Source of the DNA: Isoetes taiwanensis
Taxonomy: Eukaryota > Streptophyta > Lycopodiopsida > Isoetales > Isoetaceae
Direction of reading: 5' to 3'
Assembly (NCBI GenBank): GCA_021234155.1
Contig: JAJEKV010000019.1
Span: 1,573,200 to 1,637,199, forward strand
DNA: 64,000 nucleotides
Shown here: positions 24,121-35,335 of the stretch, one piece after another
How the letters are laid out: every line of letters starts with the position of its first letter
Position numbering within the stretch: the first letter of the stretch is position 1
Translations under genes and position numbers: made by a program
Notes under the pieces: model-generated
The model's input: the letters and a program-made list of their open reading frames with translations, nothing else
What the model was told of the DNA's origin: nothing
Databases searched by the model: none

Positions 24121-25900
24121 AAATCATTATTCTTCTCAGGCATTCTTTCAAATAGATATTGTGCTTCTTGTAGGCATCCATGTTGGACGTGTCTGACCGT
24201 TTAGGCAAGTTTTGAACAATCAACAAGCATCTTGCACCTACCCGCATTGAGAATATGCTCTTAATAGAATTCTCCACGTAAAAGATATTATATTAGGCCA
24301 TTTTATCGAGCGAAAGTTCGGCATCATCAAAGTTTCACACTCGCAATACATTTTGAATAAGAAGATTTTTTTCCAAACATGTTCTTTGCAAATCTAGAAA
24401 GCGAGAACATCGCGAATGAATGCATTTCCCTCTTTGCAAATGCATTTAGATGTTTTGATCCCTTAACAAAGACCCATAAAAAGACCGCGATTGAATGCGG
24501 AAATTTCTCATTTCTCTGCTCGGAGTGAAATAATTCCTTGTTCAACAAATTTTATTGTGCAAGGGATGCCCGAGGTTTGTAGTTGTAGCCCCATCTTGCC
24601 CCCTTTCTTGTCTCTTGGTGCGAGCTCCAATCTTGGATATAACTTCTTTGGTTCTCTTTCCATATGGTGTGGATGCTCTTGTGCAAGCACAAGAAGAAAA
24701 AACAAAAGCATTCTTTGCTTGGTGTATTTTGATCTATCGTGTTGGAGAGAATTAGATCTTTCATGGCCCGTTTAAGTAGAGCATTAAAATCACTGTCGTT
24801 CATCATCATCATGCTTACAAAGGGAACTTGTAACTTTTGTTTAGATAAGAGCCCATGTCTTAGTATGATCTTTTGTTTTAAACTGCAGGTGCTTAAGTTC
24901 AGAACACACAAATCTTTCATCATTACTTTTGTCAAATAGTCACCTTTTCTCATTTCTTTGTCAAGCATGCTCTCCTATTGAAGACTGTGCAAATTTTGTA
25001 TAAACAACGATCTTCGTTTTACAAGCTGTTTTCATAGTCTTTGCCTTGTAGATTCTGCTTGGAAACTAAGATGGTATTGCTTGTTGTAGGCATCCATGTC
25101 GGACATAGATATTGTGCTTCTTGTAGGCATCCATGTTGGACATACAGGGTGATTACGGTATTCCATTACACAACATTCCGTTCAGACATGTTTTGAACAA
25201 TCAACAAGCATCTTGCACCTATTCCAATTCGTATATACTCTTAATAGGATTCTCCACGTAAAGTATTCCATTCGTCCATTCTATCGAACAAAAGTCTGGC
25301 ATCATCCAAGTTGTCACACTCAGCATACATCTCAATGAGAGGATTTTGCAAAAACATGTTCTTTGCCAATCCGAGGCGAGAACATCTTGAATGAATGCAT
25401 TTCCCTCACTGCGAATGCATCACGGATGATCTATCTATCCCAAACAAAGGCCCATAAAAATACTTGTTTGAATGCGAGAAATTTCTCATTTACGTGCAAA
25501 GGGATGCCCGAGGTTTGTAGTTCACCCCATCTTGCCCTCAAAGTTCTCTCTTGGTTGCAAGCGCCAACCTTGGACATAACTTCTTCATTCTCTTTCCATA
25601 TGGTGTGGATGCTCTTGTGCAAGCACAAGAAGAACAAAAAGCATTCTTACCGATTTCCATTTATATGGGTGCGTGATGACTTACCATGCATTGACCAAAT
25701 AATGATGCATTTTACGTTTTAATGCTTGCCAATCATCAAGCACATTCCCACCAACATCTTGGCAGACTCAAAGGTAATAAGAATTTCGTTAAAGGAATCA
25801 TTTTGGATATAATAATATGCGATAATGGAGTTATGTCATACGGGGATGGCTTTGCACACATTCTTACGCACAACATTCTTCTCTGATCCGATAAATGTAT
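24095..25900 (-). pseudogene. PPR fragments, - strand block, U1 copy
   Basis: Collinear with 43,082-44,870, more degraded: the helix pairs around VGKCIHSH and MYAECD are disrupted by small indels (for example 24,327-24,548 and 25,431-25,637). The ORF at 24,552-24,968 between the two PPR parts is retained. Confidence 0.6.
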
Positions 25901-26150
25901 GGTTGAAGGTTTTGTTGTGTTTATAGGGAAAAAATAGCTAGTCAATGTATGGACCAGTAGTTAACTTCTTAGAATTAATTTTGTTTTTCTCCCTCTACCA
26001 CATTTTCATTCGCATCAAGGAAATGTTGTTTAGTATGAAGACTTTGATTGAGACAACCAACAATTATGTTAAATCTTGTGCTTAGCATGGGAATATTATA
26101 ATCTGTCATGTCCTTCAACCATTACAAATGGAAGTTAAAGCTGCTTTAGA

Positions 26151-26205
26151 AATCATAAATCATAAATCATAAATCATAAATCATAAATCATAAATCATAA
26201 ATCAT
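26151..26205. repeat. Heptamer array (AAATCAT)n
   Basis: About eight perfect copies of TCATAAA leading into the truncated palindrome. The reverse-complement heptamer flanks the other palindromes in one to five copies, so the number of copies is unstable. Confidence 0.9.
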
Positions 26206-26240
26206 AAGAATTGATCAAATGCATCTCCACTGTATGGGTC
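26202..26240. repeat. Truncated half of the palindromic element (U1)
   Basis: Matches the first 39 bp of the arm seen at 30,315 and stops at TGTATGGGTC. Beyond it the sequence is unrelated to the unit until 28,985, so a rearrangement broke the palindrome. Confidence 0.8.
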
Positions 26241-28984
26241 ATGTCTCTGATTTAGATGCTTAGGATGATATTATTAGAATAGAATAGAATAGAATAGAAT
26301 AGAACAGATTTTTAACGTCCACGGAGACCGACTGGCCTATGGGACCCAAACAAAAAGAGAGCGACAAAGCGTTGTATTCTTGGGGATTAAAAAAGTCATA
26401 CGAAGGGTTTTGAGGGAAAAACCTTAGCGGGTAATAGGTGTTGGCATCTTTGTACAATTGTGTAGGGCGTTCAATACATGTCGAGGAGGACACAAGCCCG
26501 CGTCCGTGTATCCATAATCTCACGGAGGTATGACCCCAACAAACCCATTGACAGCCGTATTCAATAACTCATGCAATGGTTGGCGGGCACTAGTATGTCG
26601 AACATATCGCTCTCGATGTATGGGCAAACGCTCATATTCGGAGGGCATGACATTCATCCTCAATGGCGCATTCTGGCAACATAAAGCCTTTGCTCTCGTG
26701 CTTCCCGAGCCCAACGTCTGTCTCAATCATCCGGGCGATATGTGCACCCATCGCGAATGGAAGCTAAAATTGTCTATATTCTTCATGGGCAACCGGGTGT
26801 ACAAGATCTTGGTGTGGGCCTCTCGTGAGCACAGGATTGACTTGTGGCGATAGTGTGCCCGATAACATGCGTCCTAGCATCACGCATCCCGAGCTTGGAA
26901 GGACTTATTGTAGTAGAATATTAAGCTATCCAGACAGCCTGCTTTCATAGTCTTGTTGAGCATTCTAACTTTTATTCTTGGAATCAACTATCTGCATTTA
27001 TCCATGGAATTCTTTTGTGTGATGTAGTAGCAAAAGTTGCTTACTTTAGAGAATATTCCATACGATTATAGATATCGTTTTCATACCATTTGTTTGAATG
27101 TGAATTCTAGGGCGATTCCATGAGATTGCGCCTCCGGAAGGCTAAAACCATGCCATAGCATATTCTAGCCTATCTGCAAAGTGTGCATAGGAGGGGTGGA
27201 TGGAGTGGACTACTCTAGCCATTGTTCTATGTCAGCTAATGCCATTGTCACATGATTCCGTCTGTTATTATCCGAAGGCCCTAACTGTCAGTTAATCCCC
27301 TTGGAGTCTGAGCCTCGAATGAAGGCGATTGACATGCCATTGCATCGGGAACACTCAAATTAGCTAAAACCCCTTAAAAGCCCCATCAAAAGATGCTCCA
27401 AATGAAAGATTTGCAAAAAGTGGAGTGAGCAGGGAAAAACGACTTTAGAATTCGATCTTAAGGGGCAAAAACCCCCTGCACGCCACTTTATACACGTCCG
27501 TATAAAAATGTTGAATAAAAATTTTCATACAAAAAAAATTAGGGTTTTCTCTTTTAAATGGCATAAGGAGGTAAAAAGAGATTTAGAATTGGATTTTAAA
27601 GGGCAAAAACTTAAATCCCAGCTACAACCCTAGGCACTTACCACCATGCCAAGCTTCCTTGAGTATGATATATATGTCTTGCATACTTCTTATACTCATC
27701 TAATACTCTGTTTTTCCCTAGAGTAGCCAACTCCGTTAGAAAGTATTATAGGAACTTGAACCCTTGACCTTCTACGAGAAAGCCAAACCCTTTACCCAAG
27801 GTCCCTTTCACCTAAGAACCATGCAATGTAAAGTTTGTGGGGAAGGACCCACTTCCAATCAAAGTGGTGAGTGTTGTAAAGTGTCACATGTCCGATAGGA
27901 CGCTGCCTTGTGGCGTGACGTTAAAATCTCCTCTTCTCTTCTCTCTTCATGGGATATAGTAGATTTGTTCTATTTCCATTTGTCTACTCAAAATGGAAGA
28001 CTCATGTCTAGAAATTGCCCTTCCATAAGCCGATGCTGTGGTGGCAATAAATTCGTCGGACTTGTGCAACCATGGCAACGTGTGATCACCCTAAGGGTTA
28101 TCATTATCGTTCAGACATGTGTCCGTGACCATATTATCAAACTTTAATGACACGAGATGGAAGGAAATTCCTCTGAGCGAGATACCCACTTCTAAATTGG
28201 ATTCTAACCCACTAGCATTTACGATATTCTTTAGTAAGTTATCAACATTTCAAACTCAAAGCTTTAAATATTTTCCCCAGCACATGCTTGGGTCGCGATT
28301 CTCTTTCATCCCGCCATGACTTAATCCACACTAAGTTCATATGCTTCATATGACCCATTATTCGACTCCATATACTAGGGTTAAGTGGAATTTAAAGACA
28401 TGACCATAGCTAATGCTATTTTCCATAGTCTGTAAGCATCGACTCGTCTCACTTTTTAGAAAAGGGAATTTTATTGGCCTAGGCTGCTAGGGACTGCCAC
28501 GAATACCCCCTCTAGACCATGGGTCTAGCGTGAACCCTTATCAATGGTCATGCTCCTTTCATAGATCACTCCCACCAGATCACGATAGATACTCTGTAAC
28601 ACATAGTGATTGCTTGTGTTGAAACCCCCACAACACTTTATTTAGACTACCTAGAGCATAAACTTTCATCGTTTCCTTGTATCAAACTCCACCACCTATA
28701 TGGCAGTGATTATATCCTGTCTCCACCTGCCTGTCAAACTAACGGAGGCTGACCATCTTTTGGGAGTTGTTTCACCGTAATAGTATGATGGTATGCAACC
28801 ATGGCTCTCTAATTGTCCCCCCTTTGTAGGGTACCAAAAATTGGTTCGCATTACTTTAGTGCCTAAGTGTCATTAAGTTCCATAAAAAGCTTACATATCC
28901 CAAGGGATTATATGAATATCCCAAAGGATAGTACCACTCAGGGACCTCTCAAGAAAGGCCTCTTCTATTAAAAGGGTTCTTGGT
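26241..28984. other. Segment private to U1, origin unknown
   Basis: No counterpart in U0, U2 or U3. It begins with 34 bp of unknown sequence, then a (TAGAA)n run (26,275-26,306). ORFs at 26,530-26,853 (+), 26,260-26,523 (-) and 27,908-28,147 (+) show no motif I can name. Probably transposon-derived non-coding sequence from another locus. Confidence 0.5.
26275..26306 (-). repeat. Pentanucleotide tail, candidate LINE 3' end
   Basis: Read on the minus strand it is (TTCTA)n, the same pentanucleotide that ends the LINE at 59,905. This suggests a second LINE 3' end on the minus strand, but no reverse transcriptase sequence is seen next to it, so it would be a severely 5'-truncated or unrelated copy. 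Confidence 0.45.
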
Positions 28985-29644
28985 GAAGTTTCTTCCTCGT
29001 GCAACTTCTCTCGTAGGAAGCTTTTATTTAATCTACAAGAGAAGTTGCAAGAAAAGTTAAATTATCACAAAGAATAAGAAGTAACAATCAAAGGGCTTAT
29101 CATGAAAGTGGAGAATTGCGAACCAGAAGTAAGTCAGTAAATGTATGGTTAAAGGTTTTTGTTGTGTTTATAGGGAAAAATAGCTAGTCAATATATGGAT
29201 CGTAGTTAACTTCTTAGAATTGATTTTGTTTTTCTCCCTCTCGCATTTTCATTCGCATCAAGGAAATGTTATTGAGTATGAAGACTTTGATTGAGGCAAC
29301 CAACAATTATGTTAAATCTTGTGCTTAGCATGGGAGTATTATAATCCGTCGTGTCCTTCAACCATTGCAAATGGAAGTTAAAGCTGCTACCGAGTCTACC
29401 AAGTATTTGCATGGCTTTAAACCTATTATTTTATTACCTTCGTGCACATTTAGATTCTCATTTCTTTCCCTTGGAATGTGATACATTTAATATGATTTGT
29501 CTTTGAGGTGATTAGAGTGCCAGTGAAAAAAAAAAGTTCATCGAATTTAGAAGTCGTTAGTCTCTTGTCTTGCTCATAAGTCTTTACCCTGTGGCAAGAA
29601 TTAACTATTCTTGAGTTGAAAGATGTTTTAGATTAATTGTCTTA

Positions 29645-30150
29645 AATTTTTATTTTTACCAGATGTGCATTCTCCTGTGATTTTGTACAAACAGCGAGCT
29701 TTGTTTGGCCAATTATTCTTCATAGTGATGTCTTGTAGATCCAGCCTAAAAATTAAGATGTCGAGCATGCGGCCTTGTAGATTCTGCCAGGAAACTAAGA
29801 TGTCCTTATATTTTCTTATTTGCATTTGTATGTTTCCATTTGTATTTTCCTTATATTTCCCTTCTTTATGCAAAGTATTTTCCTGCTTACCCATTGCCTT
29901 ATACAGAGGTTTGGATCTGTCCAAAGGCCAAGAGAAATACACATGAAACCTCTATATATCATCAATAACGCCATCTCCATTCTTGTCCACTTCTTTCACC
30001 ATTAATTGAAGCTCTTCTTCCGTAATATTGTCTCCCAAATATCTTAAAACGATACCCAATTCGGTCATTGAAACCTTGCCATCACCATCAGCATCAAAAT
30101 ATGAAAAACTTCTTCAAGCTCCTTAATCTGTTTAGTTCTGAGACCTTAAT
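29645..30150 (-). pseudogene. Calmodulin-like fragment, left arm (U1)
   Basis: Reverse copy of the fragment at 31,191-31,565. EF-hand DNA at about 29,945-30,125 and tail at 29,628-29,942. Small indels separate the two, so no single frame spans it. Confidence 0.7.
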
Positions 30151-30154
30151 CTGC

Positions 30155-30312
30155 CTAGAAAATCGGGTCTCAGAACTAAACAGATGAAGGAGCTTGAAGA
30201 AGTTTTTCGGTATTTTGATGCTGATGGTGATGACAAGGTTTCAGTGACCGAATTGGGTACCGTTTTAAGATATTTGGGAGACAATATTACGGAAGAAGAG
30301 CTTCATCTATGG
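30155..30312 (+). pseudogene. Short forward calmodulin-like fragment (U1)
   Basis: Inverted partner of the left arm, about 155 bp, covering the first EF hand and the inter-EF helix ([14 protein letters not shown] by translation) and then cut by the palindrome. Confidence 0.7.
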
Positions 30313-30314
30313 CA

Positions 30315-30509
30315 TCATAAGAATTGATCAAATGCATCTCCACTGTATGGGTCCGAACAGTTTTAACATCTCATGACCAAACAACATTTCCCCTGCCAAA
30401 CCAAGTTTCCATGTCCAACTTGGTTTGGCAGGGGAAATGTTGTTTGGACATGAGATGTTAAAACTGTTCGGACCCATACAGTGGAGATGCATTTGATCAA
30501 TTCTTATGA
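30315..30509. repeat. Near-perfect 195-bp palindrome (MITE-like)
   Basis: Arms of about 93 bp are complementary with one or two mismatches. Outer ends TCATAAGAATTGATC and GATCAATTCTTATGA; loop TCCATGTCC. It has no coding capacity. It could extrude as a cruciform or fold in RNA. Copies at 11,770, 12,795 and 51,473. Confidence 0.9.
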
Positions 30510-30674
30510 TTTATGATTTATGATTTGTCTTTGAGGTGATTAGAGTGCCAGTGAAAAAAAAAAGTTCATCGAATTTAGAAGTCGTTAGTCTCTTGTCTTG
30601 CTCATAAGTCTTTACCCTGTGGCAAGAATTAACTATTCTTGAGTTGAAAGATGTTTTAGATTAATTGTCTTAAA

Positions 30675-31178
30675 TTTTTATTTTTACCAGATGTGCATTC
30701 TCCTGTGATTTTGTACAAACAGCGAGCTTTGTTTGGCCAATTATTCTTCATAGTGATGTCTTGTAGATCCAGCCTAAAAATTAAGATGTCGAGCATGCGG
30801 CCTTGTAGATTCTGCTAGGAAACTAAGATGTCCTTATATTTTCTTATTTGCATTTGTATGTTTCCATTTGTATTTTCCTTATATTTCCCTTCTTTATGCA
30901 AAGTATTTCCCTGCTTACCCATTGCCTTATACAGAGGTTTGGATCTGCCCAAAGGCCAAGAGAAATACACATGAAACCTCTGTATATCATCAATAATGCC
31001 ATCTCCATTCTTGTCCACTTCTTTCACCATTAATTGAAGCTCTTCTTCCGTAATATTGTCTCCCAAAGATCTTAAAACGGTACCCAATTTGGTCACTGAA
31101 ACCTTGTCATCACCATCAGCATCAAAATTCTGAAAAACTTCTTCAAGCTCCTTAATCTGTTTAGTTCCGAGACCCGAT
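30675..31178 (-). pseudogene. Calmodulin-like fragment, inner reverse copy (U1)
   Basis: Encodes [20 protein letters not shown] and the second EF loop DKNGDGIID on the minus strand (30,815-31,096). It lacks the ATG of its forward partner, whose start lies in the spacer between the arms. Confidence 0.75.
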
Positions 31179-31190
31179 TTTCTGAAGAAG

Positions 31191-31565
31191 ATGCCTAGAA
31201 AATCGGGTCTCAGAACTAAACAGATTAAGGAGCTTGAAGAAGTTTTTCGTTATTTTGATGCTGACGGTGATGACAAGGTTTCAGTGACCGAATTGGGTAC
31301 CGTTTTAAGATCTTTGGGAGACAATATTACGGAAGAAGAGCTTCAATTAATGGTGAAAGAAGTGGACAAGAATGGAGATGGCATTATTGATGATATACAG
31401 AGGTTTCATGTGTATTTCTCTTGGCCTTTGGGCAGATCCAAACCTCTGTATAAGGCAATGGGTAAGCAGGGAAATACTTTGCATAAAGAAGGGAAATATA
31501 AGGAAAATACAAATGGAAACATACAAATGCAAATAAGAAAATATAAGGACATCTTAGTTTCCTAG
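31191..31565 (+). pseudogene. Calmodulin-like protein, N-terminal two-EF-hand half with foreign tail
   Basis: Calmodulin-like proteins bind calcium and relay it to target proteins. The 124-residue frame starts [19 protein letters not shown]. First EF loop [12 protein letters not shown] (residues about 24-35) is canonical with E at position 12. Then [20 protein letters not shown], typical of the calmodulin linker. The second loop [12 protein letters not shown] has Q where the family has E, and similarity ends there: the last 50 or so residues ([19 protein letters not shown]) are not EF-hand. Calmodulin has about 149 residues and four EF hands, so EF3 and EF4 are missing. The break coincides with DD|IQ, perhaps an exon end followed by intron read-through. 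It is the only copy with ATG and both EF loops in one frame. It could be translated, but I call it a captured fragment. Confidence 0.75.
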
Positions 31566-32448
31566 CAGAATCTACAAGGCCGCATGCTCGACATCTTAAT
31601 TTTTAGGCTGGATCTACAAGACATCACTATGAAGAATAATTGGCCAAACAAAGCTCGCTGTTTGTACAAAATCACAGGAGAATGCACATCTGGTAAAAAT
31701 AAAAATTTAAGACAATTAATCTAAAACATATTTCAACTCAAGAATAGTTAATTCTTGCCACAGGTTAAAGACTTATGAGCAAGACAAGAGACTAACGACC
31801 TCTAAATTCAATGAGGCACTCTAATCACCTCAAAGACAAATCATATTAAATGTATCACATTCCAAGGGAAAGAAATGAGAATCTAAATGTGCACGAAGGT
31901 AATAAAATAATAGGTTTAAAGCCATGCAAATACTTGGTAGACTCGGTGCTTCTAAAGCAGCTTTAACTTCCATTTGCAATGGTTGAAGGACACGACGGAT
32001 TATAATACTCCCATGCTAAGCACAAGATTTAACATAATTGTTGGTTGCCTCAATCAAAGTCTTCATACTCAATAACATTTCCTTGATGCGAATGAAAATG
32101 CGAGAGGGAGAAAAACAAAATTAATTCTAAGAAGTTAACTACAGTCCATACATTGACTAGCTATTTTTCCTATAAACACAACAAAAACCTTTAACCATAC
32201 ATTTACTGACTTACTTCTGGTTCGCCCTTCTCCACTTTCACGATAAGCCCTTTGATTGTTACTTCTTATTCTTTGTGATAATTTAACTTTTCTTGCAACT
32301 TCTCTTGTAGTTTAAATCAAAGCTTTCTACAAGAAAGTTGCAAGAGGAAGAAACTTCTATTATAGATTAAATCAAAGCTTTCTACAAGAGGAAGTTGCAA
32401 GAAAGACTAAATTATCACGAGAGATAAGAAGTAACGAACAAGAAAAAT

Positions 32449-32555
32449 AGCACCTCTTTCCGCCGGAAAACTAGCGCCTCTTTCCGCCTCCTTTTTCACC
32501 GGAAAATTCCGCCTCTTTCCGCCGGAACATTGCCGCCTCCTTCCACCGGAAAATA
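32449..32555. repeat. CCGCCGGAAAA short tandem repeats (start of U2)
   Basis: Same patch as at 13,515, nearly identical. Confidence 0.65.
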
Positions 32556-32747
32556 ATGATTTAATTTATTTGTCGCGTTGTTAAAAATATTTTATTCGGC
32601 ATTTTCTTTTCTTTTAAACATTTTCTTTTCTTTTCTTTTATTATTCGGCATTTTCGTTTATTCGGCATAAACGGGCGATGGCGGTTCCGCGAGCCTGCCC
32701 CTCCTACGCATACCCATAGCTGCTTTCCGTCTTCAAATGTATTACTG

Positions 32748-33038
32748 ATGCGATTACTGATTACGATGGGTGCTATGGATGCTATTTACAGCTTCGGAGA
32801 TCTCCACCATCGATGGTATTGCCATAGCTTCGCTGTTGCACTCTTTTATTCTCATATATTGGTTGCCCTTCTGCATTGTTGGCAGATCACAGAAATGGAC
32901 AGTCTCTCTATGTGCTCGGGAACTCGATTTGCGAATGTCCAATGCCTCTGTCGTGCAGATAATAAGTTAGTCAGGTACTTCATAAAATTGCATCTTTTGT
33001 TGCAAAAGGGTTCTTGCCATTTTTATTATCCAGAATGA
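32748..33038 (+). other. Unrecognised ORF upstream of MGAT2 exon (U2)
   Basis: 96-residue frame; an overlapping frame (32,770-32,970) is also open. Conserved between U1, U2 and U3 only as DNA. No motif recognised. Confidence 0.25.
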
Positions 33039-33275
33039 TTGTGTTTGTATGTTGCAAGAGCCTACCTGTTGAAGCATGAAAGGGCTGATTATTTAGAAAG
33101 TAATGAATTAGGGAACAAACCTGCATCTCAAAATTGTCCTTTTTGTTGTTATTTGTAATGTGCTTGAGCAAACAGATAGTCTTTCAGCAATGTATAGAAG
33201 ACTTAATGTTACCTATATCACACTTCTCACATGCATAAGAATACTATAATGTTCACAATGGAGGGAAAGCAGAGT

Positions 33276-33404
33276 CAGAACTGTAGTTAACTGTTAACCC
33301 TTGAGCAGTCAATAGCTATTAACTGTAGTTAACTGTAGTTAACTGTGTTAAGTCTACAGTTAAATGCCATTGAGAAATTCTAACTGTAGTTAACCCTTGA
33401 GCAG
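33276..33404. repeat. TGTAGTTAAC repeats with duplicated splice acceptor (U2)
   Basis: Identical in arrangement to 14,270-14,398. Confidence 0.65.
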
Positions 33405-33883
33405 TCAATTTAGCCCCTTGGGATATTGAATCAAGAGAAGAAGAGGGAGAATTTCTGGTTGTAGAAAGGATAGGGAACATGGGATATTCATTTAACCGCA
33501 CTGCTTGGAAAAAGATGCATGCCAGTGCAAACACTTTTTGTCATTTTGATGACTATAATTGGGATATCACAATGTGGGCGTCTGTTTATCCTTCATGGGG
33601 ACCTACTGTTTATACCTTACGAGGACCAAGAACAAGTGCAATACATTTCGGCAAGTGTGGGCTGCATCAGGGTAAGAAAGATGGACAGCCAGCTTGTCAA
33701 GATTTGGTAGGATATACCCCAGAAATTGATAGAATCGATCAAATAATGAATATCAAGGATGAATGGGAGGTTGTTAGACATCCACATACAGGATATGGAA
33801 AGAATTTTAAAGGTTGGGGTGGTTGGGGTGACCACAGGGATCAGCATCTTTGTCTTGCTCTGTCTAAAATGTATCATGTATAA
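33405..33883 (+). pseudogene. MGAT2: N-acetylglucosaminyltransferase II, C-terminal exon fragment, U2
   Basis: Essentially identical to the U1 exon at 14,399-14,877, with the same acceptor, the same 134-residue frame from ATG 33,479 and the same stop. The N-terminal half is missing. Confidence 0.85.
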
Positions 33884-34099
33884 ACTTATACACATTGTTT
33901 CATTTTTTTAGAGGAAAATAATAGTAACATTGCTATTTCATTAGTGCAGGATCCACCTGCTAAAGTGCAATTGTAATGATTTGATTTGCGCCTTACTCGA
34001 GAGTTTCCATCAGAAATTTCTTCAGATAGACATTTTATAATGTGATTAGAGTAAAAGTATGTATATTATACATTCAAATAGGTTATTTGTAGACGGCCA

Positions 34100-34384
34100 T
34101 TGCACGGTCGTGTGAGAAGGTATATCCTTGTTTGGAGCAAGCAGGCATTTTCTTCATCACAGAACGTGGAGAAGCCTTCACTTTGTCAGTTTAACAAAAT
34201 AAAGAAGACTGTCACAAGTCTGCACTTAAGTCGAGGCAGGAGAGCAAGTTCTGGAATCCAGGTTACAAAAGTCCGTCCCGATGTCCCTTTTTTCCTCCTC
34301 CATGGTAGAATGGCTTATGGTTTGAGTGATCATTATACACCAGATTGTAGTCCAAATGGTGGAGCAAAAGGGCTTTATAATTGA
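34100..34384 (+). other. Unrecognised ORF, kept in three units (U2 copy)
   Basis: Differs from U1 by a few substitutions (start MHGRVRRY; RGRRAS; TKVRPD). Frame open throughout. No family recognised. Confidence 0.35.
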
Positions 34385-34446
34385 TGCTCACTTTCTCAGA
34401 AACCTTGTGCGTCCAAATAAGGTCTTGCTGCTAATTTTCTATGCAG

Positions 34447-34955
34447 CCATGCTTCTGTGATAATGATGTATTTGTAACGTATGTACAAGGAGATGGCTTG
34501 ATCCTCTCAATACCTTCTGGTGATACAGCTTATTCTTTGGCTGCTGGAGGTTCAATGGTGCATCCACAGGCTAAATAAAACAGTGAACTTTGTTTTGCAC
34601 ATGATCTCTGATCTCTACTGAGCCCATCTGTCTTTGCAGGTTCCAGCAATTCTGTTTACACCAATTTGTCCCCATTCTTTATCATTCAGGCCACCTATTA
34701 TTCTACAAGAGTATGTTACTCTTAGGGTTCAGCTCCCAAATACATTGTAAAGGAAATGCTTGGGCTTCTTTTGATGGCAAAAATCGCCTACAATTAAATC
34801 CTGGAGATGCCCTGGTTTGCCATATGGCAGCTTGTCCCGTACCAGCTGCGTGCATAGAGGAATCAACTCATAACTTCTTATGTAATATGCAGGAAGGGCT
34901 GCACTGGAACTTGAGGAAACATGAATCATTGGATGGTACCCATAATTTCAAATGA
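34447..34955 (+). pseudogene. NAD kinase (NADK1-like) fragment, two exons, U2 reference copy
   Basis: NAD kinase phosphorylates NAD to NADP. Exon A (34,447-34,569) follows CTATGCAG and reads [16 protein letters not shown], then [19 protein letters not shown] and MVHPQ, which includes the conserved GSTAYSLSAGG-type motif. An intron with a GC donor (CAG|GCTAAATA) and TTTGCAG acceptor leads to exon B (34,640-34,955): [33 protein letters not shown], then after a frame break GNAWASFDGKNRLQLNPGD and EGLHWNLRKHESLDG to a stop. The order and the LHWNLRK ending match plant NADK1 and not NADK2. The frame break near 34,740 (LRVQLPNTL then stop) is shared by U1-U3. The GGDG motif exons are missing. It is a C-terminal fragment and cannot be active. 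Confidence 0.88.
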
Positions 34956-35089
34956 ATGTTGGACCAAAATCTTGTAATCCAAATATGCAGAAACAGCAAG
35001 GCACGTTACAGTTAGCAGTAAATGGGAGTGTTGTTGCCCAATAGCGTCACTCTTGTTAGTATTCTCTGTCCGCATGCATATATGCGGGC

Positions 35090-35335
35090 ATGGAAAGTGA
35101 CTGTTACCACTTCTTTGTGTCCATGAGCACTGATAAAGTCATTGCCCCAGTGTTGGAACATTTCACCTGTATGCTTGATTGCCTTGGATGTTCAGGTCTT
35201 GATTTAGTTGAATCTTTCCTTAACAACATGCCTTTTGAAGCCCATGGCACAGGATGGAGATGTCTCCTAAATTCGTATAAGATTTATGGTGATCGATTAA
35301 GTGGGAAGTTTGCAGCCCTTTCTAAATTGGATTAA
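35090..35335 (+). pseudogene. PPR protein C-terminal (E-motif) fragment, U2
   Basis: Same 81-residue frame as 16,085-16,330, identical in protein sequence. No PPR repeats next to it. Confidence 0.75.

Larger units (their letters stand above)
30521..31843. repeat. Inverted repeat of calmodulin-like DNA, 650-bp arms
   Basis: Arms 30,521-31,178 and 31,192-31,843 are inverted copies separated by about 13 bp (TGAAGAAGATGCC). Identity is very high; the main gap is an A/T-rich stretch present at about 30,553 and missing near 31,812. A transcript across it would fold into a long double-stranded RNA. Confidence 0.85.
28985..32357. mobile_element. Foldback element with captured calmodulin-like DNA (U1)
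   Basis: Outer ends are inverted copies: GAAGTTTCTTCCTCGTGCAAC at the left and its diverged complement ending GAGGAAGAAACTTC at the right. The left arm (28,985 to about 30,150) and right arm (about 31,185-32,357) are about 1.17 kb each. The middle holds a short forward calmodulin-like copy, the 195-bp palindrome and another reverse copy. Long terminal inverted repeats with captured host DNA fit a foldback or Mutator-like non-autonomous element. No transposase is seen and I could not identify a target-site duplication, so the class is an inference. Confidence 0.6.
13515..32448. repeat. Tandem composite unit U1 (18.9 kb)
   Basis: Seen: bounded by two copies of the CCGCCGG-rich patch. Its first 4.5 kb is nearly identical to U2 and U3 (offset 19,006 to U2). 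The part from about 18,400 to 26,100 is much more divergent, in the same CAG/CTG-linked way as U0. It contains a private segment at 26,241-28,984 and an extra, complete foldback at 28,985-32,357. Confidence 0.85.

Noticed and set aside
26530-26853. 107-residue + strand ORF in the U1-private segment
   Set aside because: No motif recognised and no second copy in the window to test conservation; left inside the unknown segment.
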